Both the position numbers and the translations under genes were made by a program. Positions 25,139 through 31,432 of a stretch of DNA of 41,755 bases are shown piece after piece. Every line of letters begins with the position of its first letter. Within the stretch, counting starts at the first letter, position 1. The stretch is from Clostridiales bacterium (GTDB lineage: Bacteria; Bacillota; Clostridia; UBA1381). The stretch lies in assembly GCA_029226975.1 (NCBI GenBank), contig JAQXZB010000096.1, positions 1-41,755 of the forward strand. Direction: 5' to 3'. A model generated the notes under the pieces. The model ran no database searches and had not been told where the DNA came from. It saw only the letters and a list, made by a program, of their open reading frames with translations.

Positions 25139-25156
25139 ATATGTCTGTTGACATAT
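25139..25156. promoter_or_regulatory. Operator-like palindrome ATATGTC-TGTT-GACATAT
   Basis: Perfect 7-base arms (25139-25145 and 25150-25156) overlap the -35 box TTGACA (25148-25153) of the AraC-type gene and lie 20 bases upstream of the GH13 start. It is well placed to control both divergent genes. Which protein binds is unknown. Confidence 0.55.
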
Positions 25157-25176
25157 TTATTATTTTATAATATAAT
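25148..25176 (+). promoter_or_regulatory. Promoter of the AraC-type regulator gene
   Basis: TTGACA (25148-25153), a 17-base spacer and TATAAT (25171-25176), both perfect. The leader to the ATG at 25253 is about 70 bases with CGGAGG before the start. Confidence 0.85.
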
Positions 25177-25252
25177 ATCACCATACCGGGTGGATTTACT
25201 AACATAATTTACTCAAAAAATAACACTATTTTATCTTTTCGGAGGTAATTGT

Positions 25253-26107
25253 ATGAGCCACACTCTTAAGGAAAACAAAATTCATGGCAGCAGTGACTAT
25301 CCCTTTGAGGTTTACCGTTTCGATGCAAGGCCGAATACGATAATAATATTGCCCCATTGGCACGGTGAGCTGGAGTTTTTGTACATAAAAAAAGGCGCTC
25401 TTTGCGTAAACATAAACGGTACGGAGTATACTGCATCTGAGGGCAGGCTGTGTATTATAAACAAAAACGAGCTTCATTCCATAGTAAGCGCCGGCGGCGA
25501 CACCGAATATTATGCGGTTGTATTTTCGATAAGGCTTCTTTCATCGGGCATGGCGGACTATGTGCAGACAAGCTTTATAAATCCCATTGAACAGCGGAAG
25601 CTGATTTTTCCGAATATAACGGACATAACTCCCGCCATTTCCCAATGCTTTGATGAAATTATAAGGACTGATTCAGAAAGGCCCGAGCATTACCGGATAA
25701 TAATAAAATCCGAGCTGTTTCGTCTGCTCTCCAATACCGCCGGACTTCTGCACGAAGCCCAAAGCTCCGCTTTTTCAAAAAACGAAGCGATTATGAAAAA
25801 AATCGTTCAGTATGTCAGTGAAAATTACGCCCGCGACATCGGCATAAGCGACACAGCCAAGCATGTAGGAATGAGCCGTAACTATTTTTGCAGATTTTTC
25901 TCCGAGAACTTCGGCGAGCCGTTCACCTCATATCTTAATCGAACACGGGTTGAGGCGGCGGCAAGACTGCTTATAGACGGCGGCAAAAACGTAACGGAGG
26001 CGGCGTTTGAGTGCGGATATAATAATCTGAGCTATTTCATAAAGCGTTTCAGGCAGGTAACGGGACTGAGCCCCAAGGAATTTAAGTGCCGCTTTGGCAA
26101 GGCTTAG
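25253..26107 (+). CDS. AraC-family transcriptional regulator
   Basis: This 284-residue regulator has an N-terminal cupin sensor (about 15-150: HWHGELEFLYIKKGALCVNINGTEY and INKNELHSIVS are typical). Its C-terminal double helix-turn-helix domain (about 185-284) shows ISDTAKHVGMSRNYFCRFFSENFGEPFTSYLN and VTEAAFECGYNNLSYFIKRFRQVTGLSPKEFK. Proteins of this type usually activate nearby sugar-use genes on binding a sugar in the cupin. The divergent GH13 gene is the likely target. The start follows CGGAGG with 8 bases spacing. Confidence 0.92.
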   Translation: MSHTLKENKIHGSSDYPFEVYRFDARPNTIIILPHWHGELEFLYIKKGALCVNINGTEYTASEGRLCIINKNELHSIVSAGGDTEYYAVVFSIRLLSSGMADYVQTSFINPIEQRKLIFPNITDITPAISQCFDEIIRTDSERPEHYRIIIKSELFRLLSNTAGLLHEAQSSAFSKNEAIMKKIVQYVSENYARDIGISDTAKHVGMSRNYFCRFFSENFGEPFTSYLNRTRVEAAARLLIDGGKNVTEAAFECGYNNLSYFIKRFRQVTGLSPKEFKCRFGKA

Positions 26108-26197
26108 CAAAAGTTTCATATTTTACAATAAATATGCCGAAATTACTGAGAAATCATTGACCGGAATGGGAAATTAAATTGAAAGGAGAATACAGAT

Positions 26198-26560
26198 ATG
26201 GGATTTTTGTTTGTGGGGCTCGGAGGTGCACTGGGTTCGGTGCTTCGTTATGCCATAAGCTTGATACCATATAAGCAAAGTTTTCCGCTGCTCACGCTTA
26301 TAACAAATATATTGGGTGCGCTGCTTATAGGCTGTATAGCTGCGGCAGCGGCAAGGAAGCCGCTTGCGCAAAATGCCGTATTATTTCTGAAAACGGGATT
26401 ATGCGGAGGATTTACCACCTTTTCCACATTTTCATTGGAAGCCTATACCCTTATGCAAAGCGGAAATCGTGTTGCCGCCGGGATTTATGCCGTATTGAGT
26501 GTTTTGGGATGCTTACTCGGAATATGGATAGGACAGGCGCTTTCAAAATTGCTTTTTTAA
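26198..26560 (+). CDS. crcB: Fluoride channel FluC/CrcB
   Basis: This 120-residue, four-helix membrane protein exports fluoride as a dual-topology dimer. Family marks are GGALGSVLRY near the N terminus, LTLITNILGALLIG and the signature GLCGGFTTFSTFSLE in helix 3. Only one crcB copy is present, which fits a homodimer rather than the paired form of some Gram-positives. AAAGGAG precedes the ATG. I saw no fluoride riboswitch in the 90 bases upstream. The hairpin CCGGAGC/GCTCCGG at 26587-26608, inside the converging gene's end, may stop its transcript. Confidence 0.94.
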   Translation: MGFLFVGLGGALGSVLRYAISLIPYKQSFPLLTLITNILGALLIGCIAAAAARKPLAQNAVLFLKTGLCGGFTTFSTFSLEAYTLMQSGNRVAAGIYAVLSVLGCLLGIWIGQALSKLLF

Positions 26561-26578
26561 AACGGTTAAAGAAATACA

Positions 26579-27262
26579 TTACGGATCCGGAGCAATAATA
26601 AGCTCCGGTCTTTTATTTGCCCGTATATATTCCACAAAATCCTTGGTGGTGTCAATATCGGACGGGATAAGCATACCGCAATGCGCCTTGTATGTATCTC
26701 CATGATAATCCGAGCCGCATGAAAGTCTGAGATCAAACTTATCCGCAAATGCTCTTACCCGGTTTTCGGCACAGGTACCGTAGAGCGGGTGGCAGTTTAT
26801 TTCCGTACCGTCAATCATGGTACCGTCAACGGGCGTGGTATTCCGAAAGGGATGGGCATGGTAAATCAGTGCATTATTTGAATGTACAAAATCGCAAAGC
26901 TCCGGAAAAGTCATTTTATATAACTCAGAACTGCCTAAAATTATATCCTCCGTTAAGCCGTATATGGTGAAATCATTTTGGGGCATGCAATCAAGAGTAA
27001 CCTCCACACCGAAAAACACCTTTATGCCGCGCGCCGTACCGTACTGCTTTGTAAGTGTGTATTCATCAACGTAGCGCTTGCGCCACTTGTCGAAGGGCTC
27101 ATGTATTTGCGCGCTTTTATAATGATTGGTCAATACCATACCGTCTACATTGTCATTTATACAAACATCTATCATTTCTTTGGCGGAAATTCGGCTGCAC
27201 AGGCTTATGCCCGACGTATGGGTATGGGCATCTATCAATATTTTGCTGCTTTCTTGTTTCAT
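26579..27262 (-). CDS. PHP-domain metal-dependent phosphoesterase
   Basis: This 227-residue protein has a PHP fold. Metal-binding motifs can be followed: IDAHTHTSG near the N terminus, MVLTNHY, FFGVEVTL, LIYHAHPF, and near the C terminus LRLSCGSDYHGD. These histidines and aspartates would hold a multinuclear metal site. PHP proteins include nucleoside mono- and oligo-phosphatases and histidinol phosphatase; the exact substrate cannot be told. I chose the ATG at 27262 over 27322 because AAAGGA lies 9 bases before it and the extra 20 residues do not fit the family. It has its own promoter. Confidence 0.85.
   Translation of the reverse strand: MKQESSKILIDAHTHTSGISLCSRISAKEMIDVCINDNVDGMVLTNHYKSAQIHEPFDKWRKRYVDEYTLTKQYGTARGIKVFFGVEVTLDCMPQNDFTIYGLTEDIILGSSELYKMTFPELCDFVHSNNALIYHAHPFRNTTPVDGTMIDGTEINCHPLYGTCAENRVRAFADKFDLRLSCGSDYHGDTYKAHCGMLIPSDIDTTKDFVEYIRANKRPELIIAPDP
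26587..26618 (+). terminator. Terminator-like hairpin of crcB inside the PHP gene's end
   Basis: CCGGAGC (26587-26593) and GCTCCGG (26602-26608) are followed by TCTTTTATTT. It overlaps the last codons of the converging gene. Confidence 0.6.
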
Positions 27263-27293
27263 GGTTGTGGTCCTTTCCGTAAAGTTCGCTACT

Positions 27294-27322
27294 ATTATAT
27301 CACAAAAATCCCATAAAATCAA
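27294..27322 (-). promoter_or_regulatory. Promoter of the PHP gene
   Basis: On the minus strand, TTGATT (27317-27322), a 17-base spacer and TATAAT (27294-27299). Confidence 0.78.
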
Positions 27323-27346
27323 TGCCTTTGCGATTTAAAAATGAGG

Positions 27347-27375
27347 TTGATAATATCTTAATTCTGTGTTATACT
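27347..27375 (+). promoter_or_regulatory. Promoter of the larC-like gene
   Basis: TTGATA (27347-27352), a 17-base spacer and TATACT (27370-27375), followed by GGAGAAG before the ATG at 27416. Confidence 0.72.
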
Positions 27376-27415
27376 TAAAGCAAGGACAAAAAGCAGGATT
27401 TTTGGAGAAGTGATT

Positions 27416-28159
27416 ATGAAAATTTTATATATTGACTGTAATATGGGCGCTGCCGGCGATATGCTTATGTCGGCACTTTCGGAGCTTCATCCAAGCCCCG
27501 ATGATTTTTTAAAACGCCTGACGGCTCTTAATATTCCGGGAGTTAGGGTCAAGAGAAGTAAATCTGTAAAATGCGGTGTCAGCGGGACGCATATGGATAT
27601 TTCCGTCCATGGACACTGCGAAAATGAGGGTGTTAAGCATCATCATCACACCGGTATGCATGAGATTGAACATATTATCGCCGATTTTGACCTGCCCCAA
27701 AAGGCGAAAAACGATATTTGGTCCGTTTATCGGCTTATTGCCGATGCGGAAAGCCATGCCCACGGCGTACCTGTAAGTCAAGTACATTTTCATGAGGTGG
27801 GGAGTATGGACGCGGTGGCTGATATTACGGGCGTTTGCATGCTGATAAACGAACTCGCACCGAAAAAGATTATTTCCTCGCCTGTTCATGTGGGATGCGG
27901 ACAGGTAAAATGCGCTCACGGAATACTGCCCGTACCGGCACCGGCGACTGCGTATATCTTAAAGGGCGTACCGACCTATGGAGGAAGTATCAGGGGAGAG
28001 CTGTGTACACCTACGGGAGCGGCATTATTAAAATATTTTGCGGATTGCTTCGGGGATATGCCGGTTATGAAAGTATCAGCCATAGGTTACGGCATGGGCA
28101 GTAATGATTTTGAGAGGGCAAATTGTCTGCGCGCCCTGCTTGGAGAAAGTCTGATTTAA
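27416..28159 (+). CDS. larC: LarC N-terminal-domain protein (nickel insertion), stand-alone
   Basis: This 247-residue protein has the LarC/DUF111 start MKILYIDCNMGAAGDM, a His-rich stretch (KHHHHTGMHEIEHI), the HAHGVPVSQVHFHEVGSMDAVADI block, then GELCTPTGAALLKYF and GYGMGSNDFERANCLR. LarC inserts nickel into the pincer cofactor of lactate racemase; full LarC is ~400 residues. This gene stops just after the N-terminal (LarC1-like) part. In Lactiplantibacillus, larC1 and larC2 are joined by programmed frameshift, but the 80 bases after this stop have no open frame in any phase. larA, larB and larE are absent. A GTG two codons upstream is possible; the ATG has better GGAGAAG spacing. Confidence 0.85.
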   Translation: MKILYIDCNMGAAGDMLMSALSELHPSPDDFLKRLTALNIPGVRVKRSKSVKCGVSGTHMDISVHGHCENEGVKHHHHTGMHEIEHIIADFDLPQKAKNDIWSVYRLIADAESHAHGVPVSQVHFHEVGSMDAVADITGVCMLINELAPKKIISSPVHVGCGQVKCAHGILPVPAPATAYILKGVPTYGGSIRGELCTPTGAALLKYFADCFGDMPVMKVSAIGYGMGSNDFERANCLRALLGESLI

Positions 28160-28238
28160 TAAATCTGCACAAAAAAATCATATTTAAAGTCCAAAAATAT
28201 ACCATAATATAAAAAATAAAATTTTTTGAGATATTATA

Positions 28239-28267
28239 TTGACAAAATAGGTTAGTCATGTTAAACT
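28239..28267 (+). promoter_or_regulatory. Promoter of the feo operon
   Basis: TTGACA (28239-28244), a 17-base spacer and TAAACT (28262-28267). The first operator palindrome covers the spacer and -10 box, so a bound repressor would block polymerase. Confidence 0.75.
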
Positions 28268-28272
28268 AACCT
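28249..28272. promoter_or_regulatory. feo operator 1
   Basis: AGGTTAGT (28249-28256) and ACTAACCT (28265-28272), perfect 8-base arms spaced by 8 bases. It overlaps the -10 box. Confidence 0.65.
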
Positions 28273-28277
28273 GTAGA

Positions 28278-28295
28278 GGTTAGGGAATACTAACC
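28278..28295. promoter_or_regulatory. feo operator 2
   Basis: GGTTAG (28278-28283) and CTAACC (28290-28295), spaced by 6, just after the predicted start of transcription. Confidence 0.62.
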
Positions 28296-28312
28296 ATAAT
28301 TTTTTGAAATTC

Positions 28313-28330
28313 GGTTAGTTTAAACTAACG
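28313..28330. promoter_or_regulatory. feo operator 3
   Basis: A perfect palindrome GTTAGTTTAAACTAAC (28314-28329) lies in the leader, 6 bases before the GGAGG of feoA (28336-28340). Confidence 0.65.
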
Positions 28331-28345
28331 GAATGGAGGTTAAAT

Positions 28346-28558
28346 ATGATGCCGCTGTCGCTTGCAGATGTGGGGGAAGAAAACACCATTAAGAAGGTCG
28401 GTGGAAATCCACAGGTAAAAAAACACCTTGAAAATCTCGGTTTTATTGTAGGCGGAAATGTCAAGGTAATCAGTACATTAGGGGGGAATGTAATCGTAAA
28501 TGTCAAAGAAACGCGTGTTGCCATAAGCAAAGAAATGGCAATGAAAATTATGGTCTGA
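28346..28558 (+). CDS. feoA: FeoA family protein, first copy
   Basis: This 70-residue protein has the SH3-like FeoA fold: PLSLADVGEENTIKKVGG at the start, the HLENLGFIVGGNVKVISTLGGNVIVNVKETRVAISKEMAMKIMV core and no membrane helix. FeoA binds or tunes the ferrous iron transporter FeoB in the cytoplasm. The gene is followed 24 bases later by a second feoA and then feoB. The ATG at 28346 (a second ATG follows at 28349) comes after GGAGG. The sequence differs clearly from the second copy, so the two are diverged paralogues, not a recent tandem duplication. Confidence 0.92.
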   Translation: MMPLSLADVGEENTIKKVGGNPQVKKHLENLGFIVGGNVKVISTLGGNVIVNVKETRVAISKEMAMKIMV

Positions 28559-28582
28559 AATTTTTTGGGAAGGAAGAATGTC

Positions 28583-28804
28583 ATGAAAACATTAAAAGAG
28601 GCAAAAATAGGTGATACGGTTAAGGTTGTAAAGCTTAACGGCGAAGGTGCCGTAAAGCGCAGAATTATGGACATGGGTATCACAAAAGGGGTAGAGGTGC
28701 ATATCCGTAAGGCTGCGCCGCTGGGCGATCCTATCGAGGTGACTGTTCGCGGTTATGAACTGTCGCTGCGCAAGGCGGACGCTGAAATGATAGAAATTGA
28801 ATAA
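28583..28804 (+). CDS. feoA: FeoA family protein, second copy
   Basis: This 73-residue protein has the classical FeoA pattern: MKTLKEAKIGDTVKVVKLNGEGAVKRRIMDMGITKG, then VEVHIRKAAPLGDPIEVTVRGYELSLRKADAEMIEIE. I chose the ATG at 28583 over 28565 because GGAAGGA lies ~10 bases before it. It is a better match to typical FeoA than the first copy, whose role may be different. A separate promoter and a fourth operator follow before feoB. Confidence 0.92.
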   Translation: MKTLKEAKIGDTVKVVKLNGEGAVKRRIMDMGITKGVEVHIRKAAPLGDPIEVTVRGYELSLRKADAEMIEIE

Positions 28805-28808
28805 TTTT

Positions 28809-28836
28809 TTGATATTGGGTTAGTTGTAACTAATAT
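28809..28836 (+). promoter_or_regulatory. Internal promoter of feoB with operator 4
   Basis: TTGATA (28809-28814), a 16-base spacer and TAATAT (28831-28836). The palindrome GGTTAG-TTGTAA-CTAA (28818-28833) fills the spacer, with the same half-site and 6-base spacing as operators 2 and 3. Confidence 0.6.
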
Positions 28837-28854
28837 GAAAGTGAGGAATTAACA

Positions 28855-31353
28855 ATGAATTTAAGAATTGCCCTTGCGGGTAACCCTAACAGCGGTAAAA
28901 CAACGCTGTTTAATGCGCTGACCGGCTCTAACCAGTTTGTGGGAAACTGGCCGGGTGTAACGGTTGAAAAGAAGGAAGGAAAGCTTAAAAAGCATGACGG
29001 TGTTACTATTTGCGACCTTCCGGGTATTTATTCTTTATCTCCCTACACATTGGAGGAGGTAGTGGCGAGAAACTATCTTATCGGAGAAAGACCTGACGCG
29101 ATACTTAACATTGTAGACGGAACAAACCTTGAAAGAAACCTTTATCTTACCACACAGCTTACCGAGCTTGGAATTCCGGTTGTTGTTGCAATCAACATGA
29201 TGGATATTGTAAAAAAGAACGGCGATAAAATAAACATAACGGAGCTGTCGCGGGAGCTGGGCTGTAAAATAGTTGAAATATCAGCCTTAAAGGGAGCAGG
29301 AATTAAGGAGGCTGCCGAAGCGGCGATTGAGGCGGCAAAGAACGGAAAAACAGTTCCCATGCATACATTTTCGGGAGCGGTGGAGCATGCAATAGCCCAT
29401 ATCGAGGAAGCGGTGCTTCATTCCATGCCGGAGGAGCAGCAGAGATGGTATGCCATAAAAATCTTTGAACGGGATGAAAAGGCGATGCAGTCGCTTAATA
29501 TTGAAGAACAAATTCTTTCCCATATCGAAAAGGACATAAAGGCGGCGGAAACGGAGCTTGACGATGACGCGGAAAGTATCATTACAAATGAAAGATACAT
29601 TTATATCGCACAGCTTATGAAGGGCTGTTATAAAAAGAAGAATGCGGGAAAGCTTTCAACTTCCGATAAAATCGATAAGATTGTAACTAACCGTTGGCTT
29701 GGACTTCCGATTTTTGCGGTTATAATGTTTTTGGTTTATTACATATCGATGATTTCGATAGGCTCTATGGCAACGGATTGGGCAAACGACGGGCTTTTCG
29801 GTGACGGCTGGCATTTATTCGGCATTGGTTCGTCCGAGTATTCCGAGGCCGCCGATGAATTTTTAGAGGCATCGCAGATTGTAACCGGATATATTGAATA
29901 CGCAGCCGAAAATGACGTTGATACCGAAGCGGCTGAAGCAGCACTTGATACGGAAGCCGAGGATTTTAATGCAGATACTGCAAAATCCGCGCTGACTGCA
30001 TTTATAGAGAGCGCAAAGAATATTGACGAGGTGACTTATACGGTCGTTGATGAGGAAACAATGGCGGATGAGGAGGTTACGGCGTCATATGAAGATTTGC
30101 TTGCAGCAGCTGACATCTACGATAAATATGAATATGCAGGGCCTGACCCTGCCGATTACGGCGTATGGATTTTGGGTATTCCGGTTTTGGCGGAAAACGG
30201 CTTGAATGCAATAAACTGTGCAGATTGGCTCAGCGGGCTTATACTTGACGGTATTATAGCCGGTGTGGGTGCGGTCCTTGGTTTTGTGCCGCAGATGCTT
30301 GTGCTGTTCTTGCTGCTTGCGTTTTTGGAAGCGTGCGGATATATGGCGCGTATTGCCTTTGTTCTGGACAGAGTATTCAGAAAGTTCGGACTGTCGGGCA
30401 AATCCTTTATTCCGATGCTTATAGGTACCGGCTGCGGAGTTCCGGGGGTTATGGCGTCGAGAACTATTGAAAATGACCGCGACAGAAAAATGACGATTAT
30501 GACAACCACATTTATTCCCTGCGGCGCAAAGGTTCCCTTTATTGCGATGATTGCCGGAGCAATTTTCGGCGGCTCGGCATGGGTTGCGACTTCGGCGTAT
30601 TTTGTGGGCATGGCATCGATTATCATATCGGGTATTATGCTTAAAAAGACAAAAATGTTTGCGGGTGACCCGGCACCGTTTGTTATGGAGCTGCCGGCCT
30701 ATCATATGCCAACGTTGATAAATGTCCTTCGCAGTATGTGGGAGCGGGGCTGGTCATTTATAAAGAAAGCGGGAACAATTATTCTTCTTTCCACGATTGC
30801 GGTTTGGTTTACCACCTATTTCGGCTTCGTTGACGGACATTTTACCATGCTTGCCGAGGAGCAGATAGATTCAAGCATACTGGCGGTTATCGGAAACGCG
30901 ATTGCATGGATATTCGCACCTTTAGGCTGGGGCAGGTGGCAGGCGGCGGTTGCGTCCATTACGGGACTTGTGGCAAAGGAAAACATTGTCGGTACAATGG
31001 GTATTCTCTACGGCGGAAGCACAACGGTATACGGCAATCTTGCAAATGCCTTTACGCCTGTTACGGGATATTCGTTCCTTGTGTTTAATCTTTTGTGCGC
31101 TCCGTGCTTTGCGGCAATCGGCGCTATCAAGCGTGAGATGAACAATGCGAAGTGGACTTGGTTTGCGATAGGTTATCAATGCGTATTTGCTTATGCGGCG
31201 GCACTTATGGTAAATCAGTTCGGGCTGCTGTTTAGTGGAAATGTAAATGTAATCGGTCTGATATTTGCACTGGCGGTGATGGCGGTTATAATTTATATGC
31301 TCTTTAAGCCCCACAAGGAGCCGGGAAAGCTTAAAGCGAAAGCTGTTTTTTAA
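28855..31353 (+). CDS. feoB: Ferrous iron transporter FeoB
   Basis: This 832-residue membrane protein imports Fe2+. The N-terminal GTPase domain has G1 GNPNSGKTT (9-17), G3 DLPG (54-57), G4 NMMD (114-117) and G5 SALKG (143-147). A cytoplasmic helical region (170-265) and ~8 membrane helices with the two gate repeats follow (first: DGIIAGVGAVLGFVPQML; Cys-containing GTGCGVPG at about 524-531). Residues about 325-435 are an unusual acidic, Ala/Glu/Asp-rich insertion after the first membrane helix, at a loop that is much shorter in typical FeoB. The start at 28855 follows GTGAGG. The FeoC part is absent. Transcription is probably iron-controlled through the GTTAG palindromes. Confidence 0.95.
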   Translation: MNLRIALAGNPNSGKTTLFNALTGSNQFVGNWPGVTVEKKEGKLKKHDGVTICDLPGIYSLSPYTLEEVVARNYLIGERPDAILNIVDGTNLERNLYLTTQLTELGIPVVVAINMMDIVKKNGDKINITELSRELGCKIVEISALKGAGIKEAAEAAIEAAKNGKTVPMHTFSGAVEHAIAHIEEAVLHSMPEEQQRWYAIKIFERDEKAMQSLNIEEQILSHIEKDIKAAETELDDDAESIITNERYIYIAQLMKGCYKKKNAGKLSTSDKIDKIVTNRWLGLPIFAVIMFLVYYISMISIGSMATDWANDGLFGDGWHLFGIGSSEYSEAADEFLEASQIVTGYIEYAAENDVDTEAAEAALDTEAEDFNADTAKSALTAFIESAKNIDEVTYTVVDEETMADEEVTASYEDLLAAADIYDKYEYAGPDPADYGVWILGIPVLAENGLNAINCADWLSGLILDGIIAGVGAVLGFVPQMLVLFLLLAFLEACGYMARIAFVLDRVFRKFGLSGKSFIPMLIGTGCGVPGVMASRTIENDRDRKMTIMTTTFIPCGAKVPFIAMIAGAIFGGSAWVATSAYFVGMASIIISGIMLKKTKMFAGDPAPFVMELPAYHMPTLINVLRSMWERGWSFIKKAGTIILLSTIAVWFTTYFGFVDGHFTMLAEEQIDSSILAVIGNAIAWIFAPLGWGRWQAAVASITGLVAKENIVGTMGILYGGSTTVYGNLANAFTPVTGYSFLVFNLLCAPCFAAIGAIKREMNNAKWTWFAIGYQCVFAYAAALMVNQFGLLFSGNVNVIGLIFALAVMAVIIYMLFKPHKEPGKLKAKAVF

Positions 31354-31390
31354 GGAAAAGAGTGGGGGGCAAAATAGTGCAGAATGAATA

Positions 31391-31419
31391 AGAGGCTGTT
31401 GCAGTTTTGAACAGCCTCT
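31391..31419. terminator. Terminator hairpin between feoB and glmS
   Basis: AGAGGCTGTT (31391-31400) and AACAGCCTCT (31410-31419) form a perfect 10-bp stem. The T-tracts on both sides are short, so it is probably a modest bidirectional terminator. Confidence 0.65.
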
Positions 31420-31432
31420 CCTTTACATTTAA

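Noticed and set aside
26108-26197. Fluoride riboswitch before crcB
   Set aside because: The 90-base upstream stretch lacks the conserved GGNGAUGG and pseudoknot segments; only an ordinary ribosome binding site is visible.
26579-28159. A sugar-use island from GH13 to LarC
   Set aside because: The genes have separate promoters and mixed directions, with unrelated roles (fluoride export, phosphoesterase, nickel insertion).
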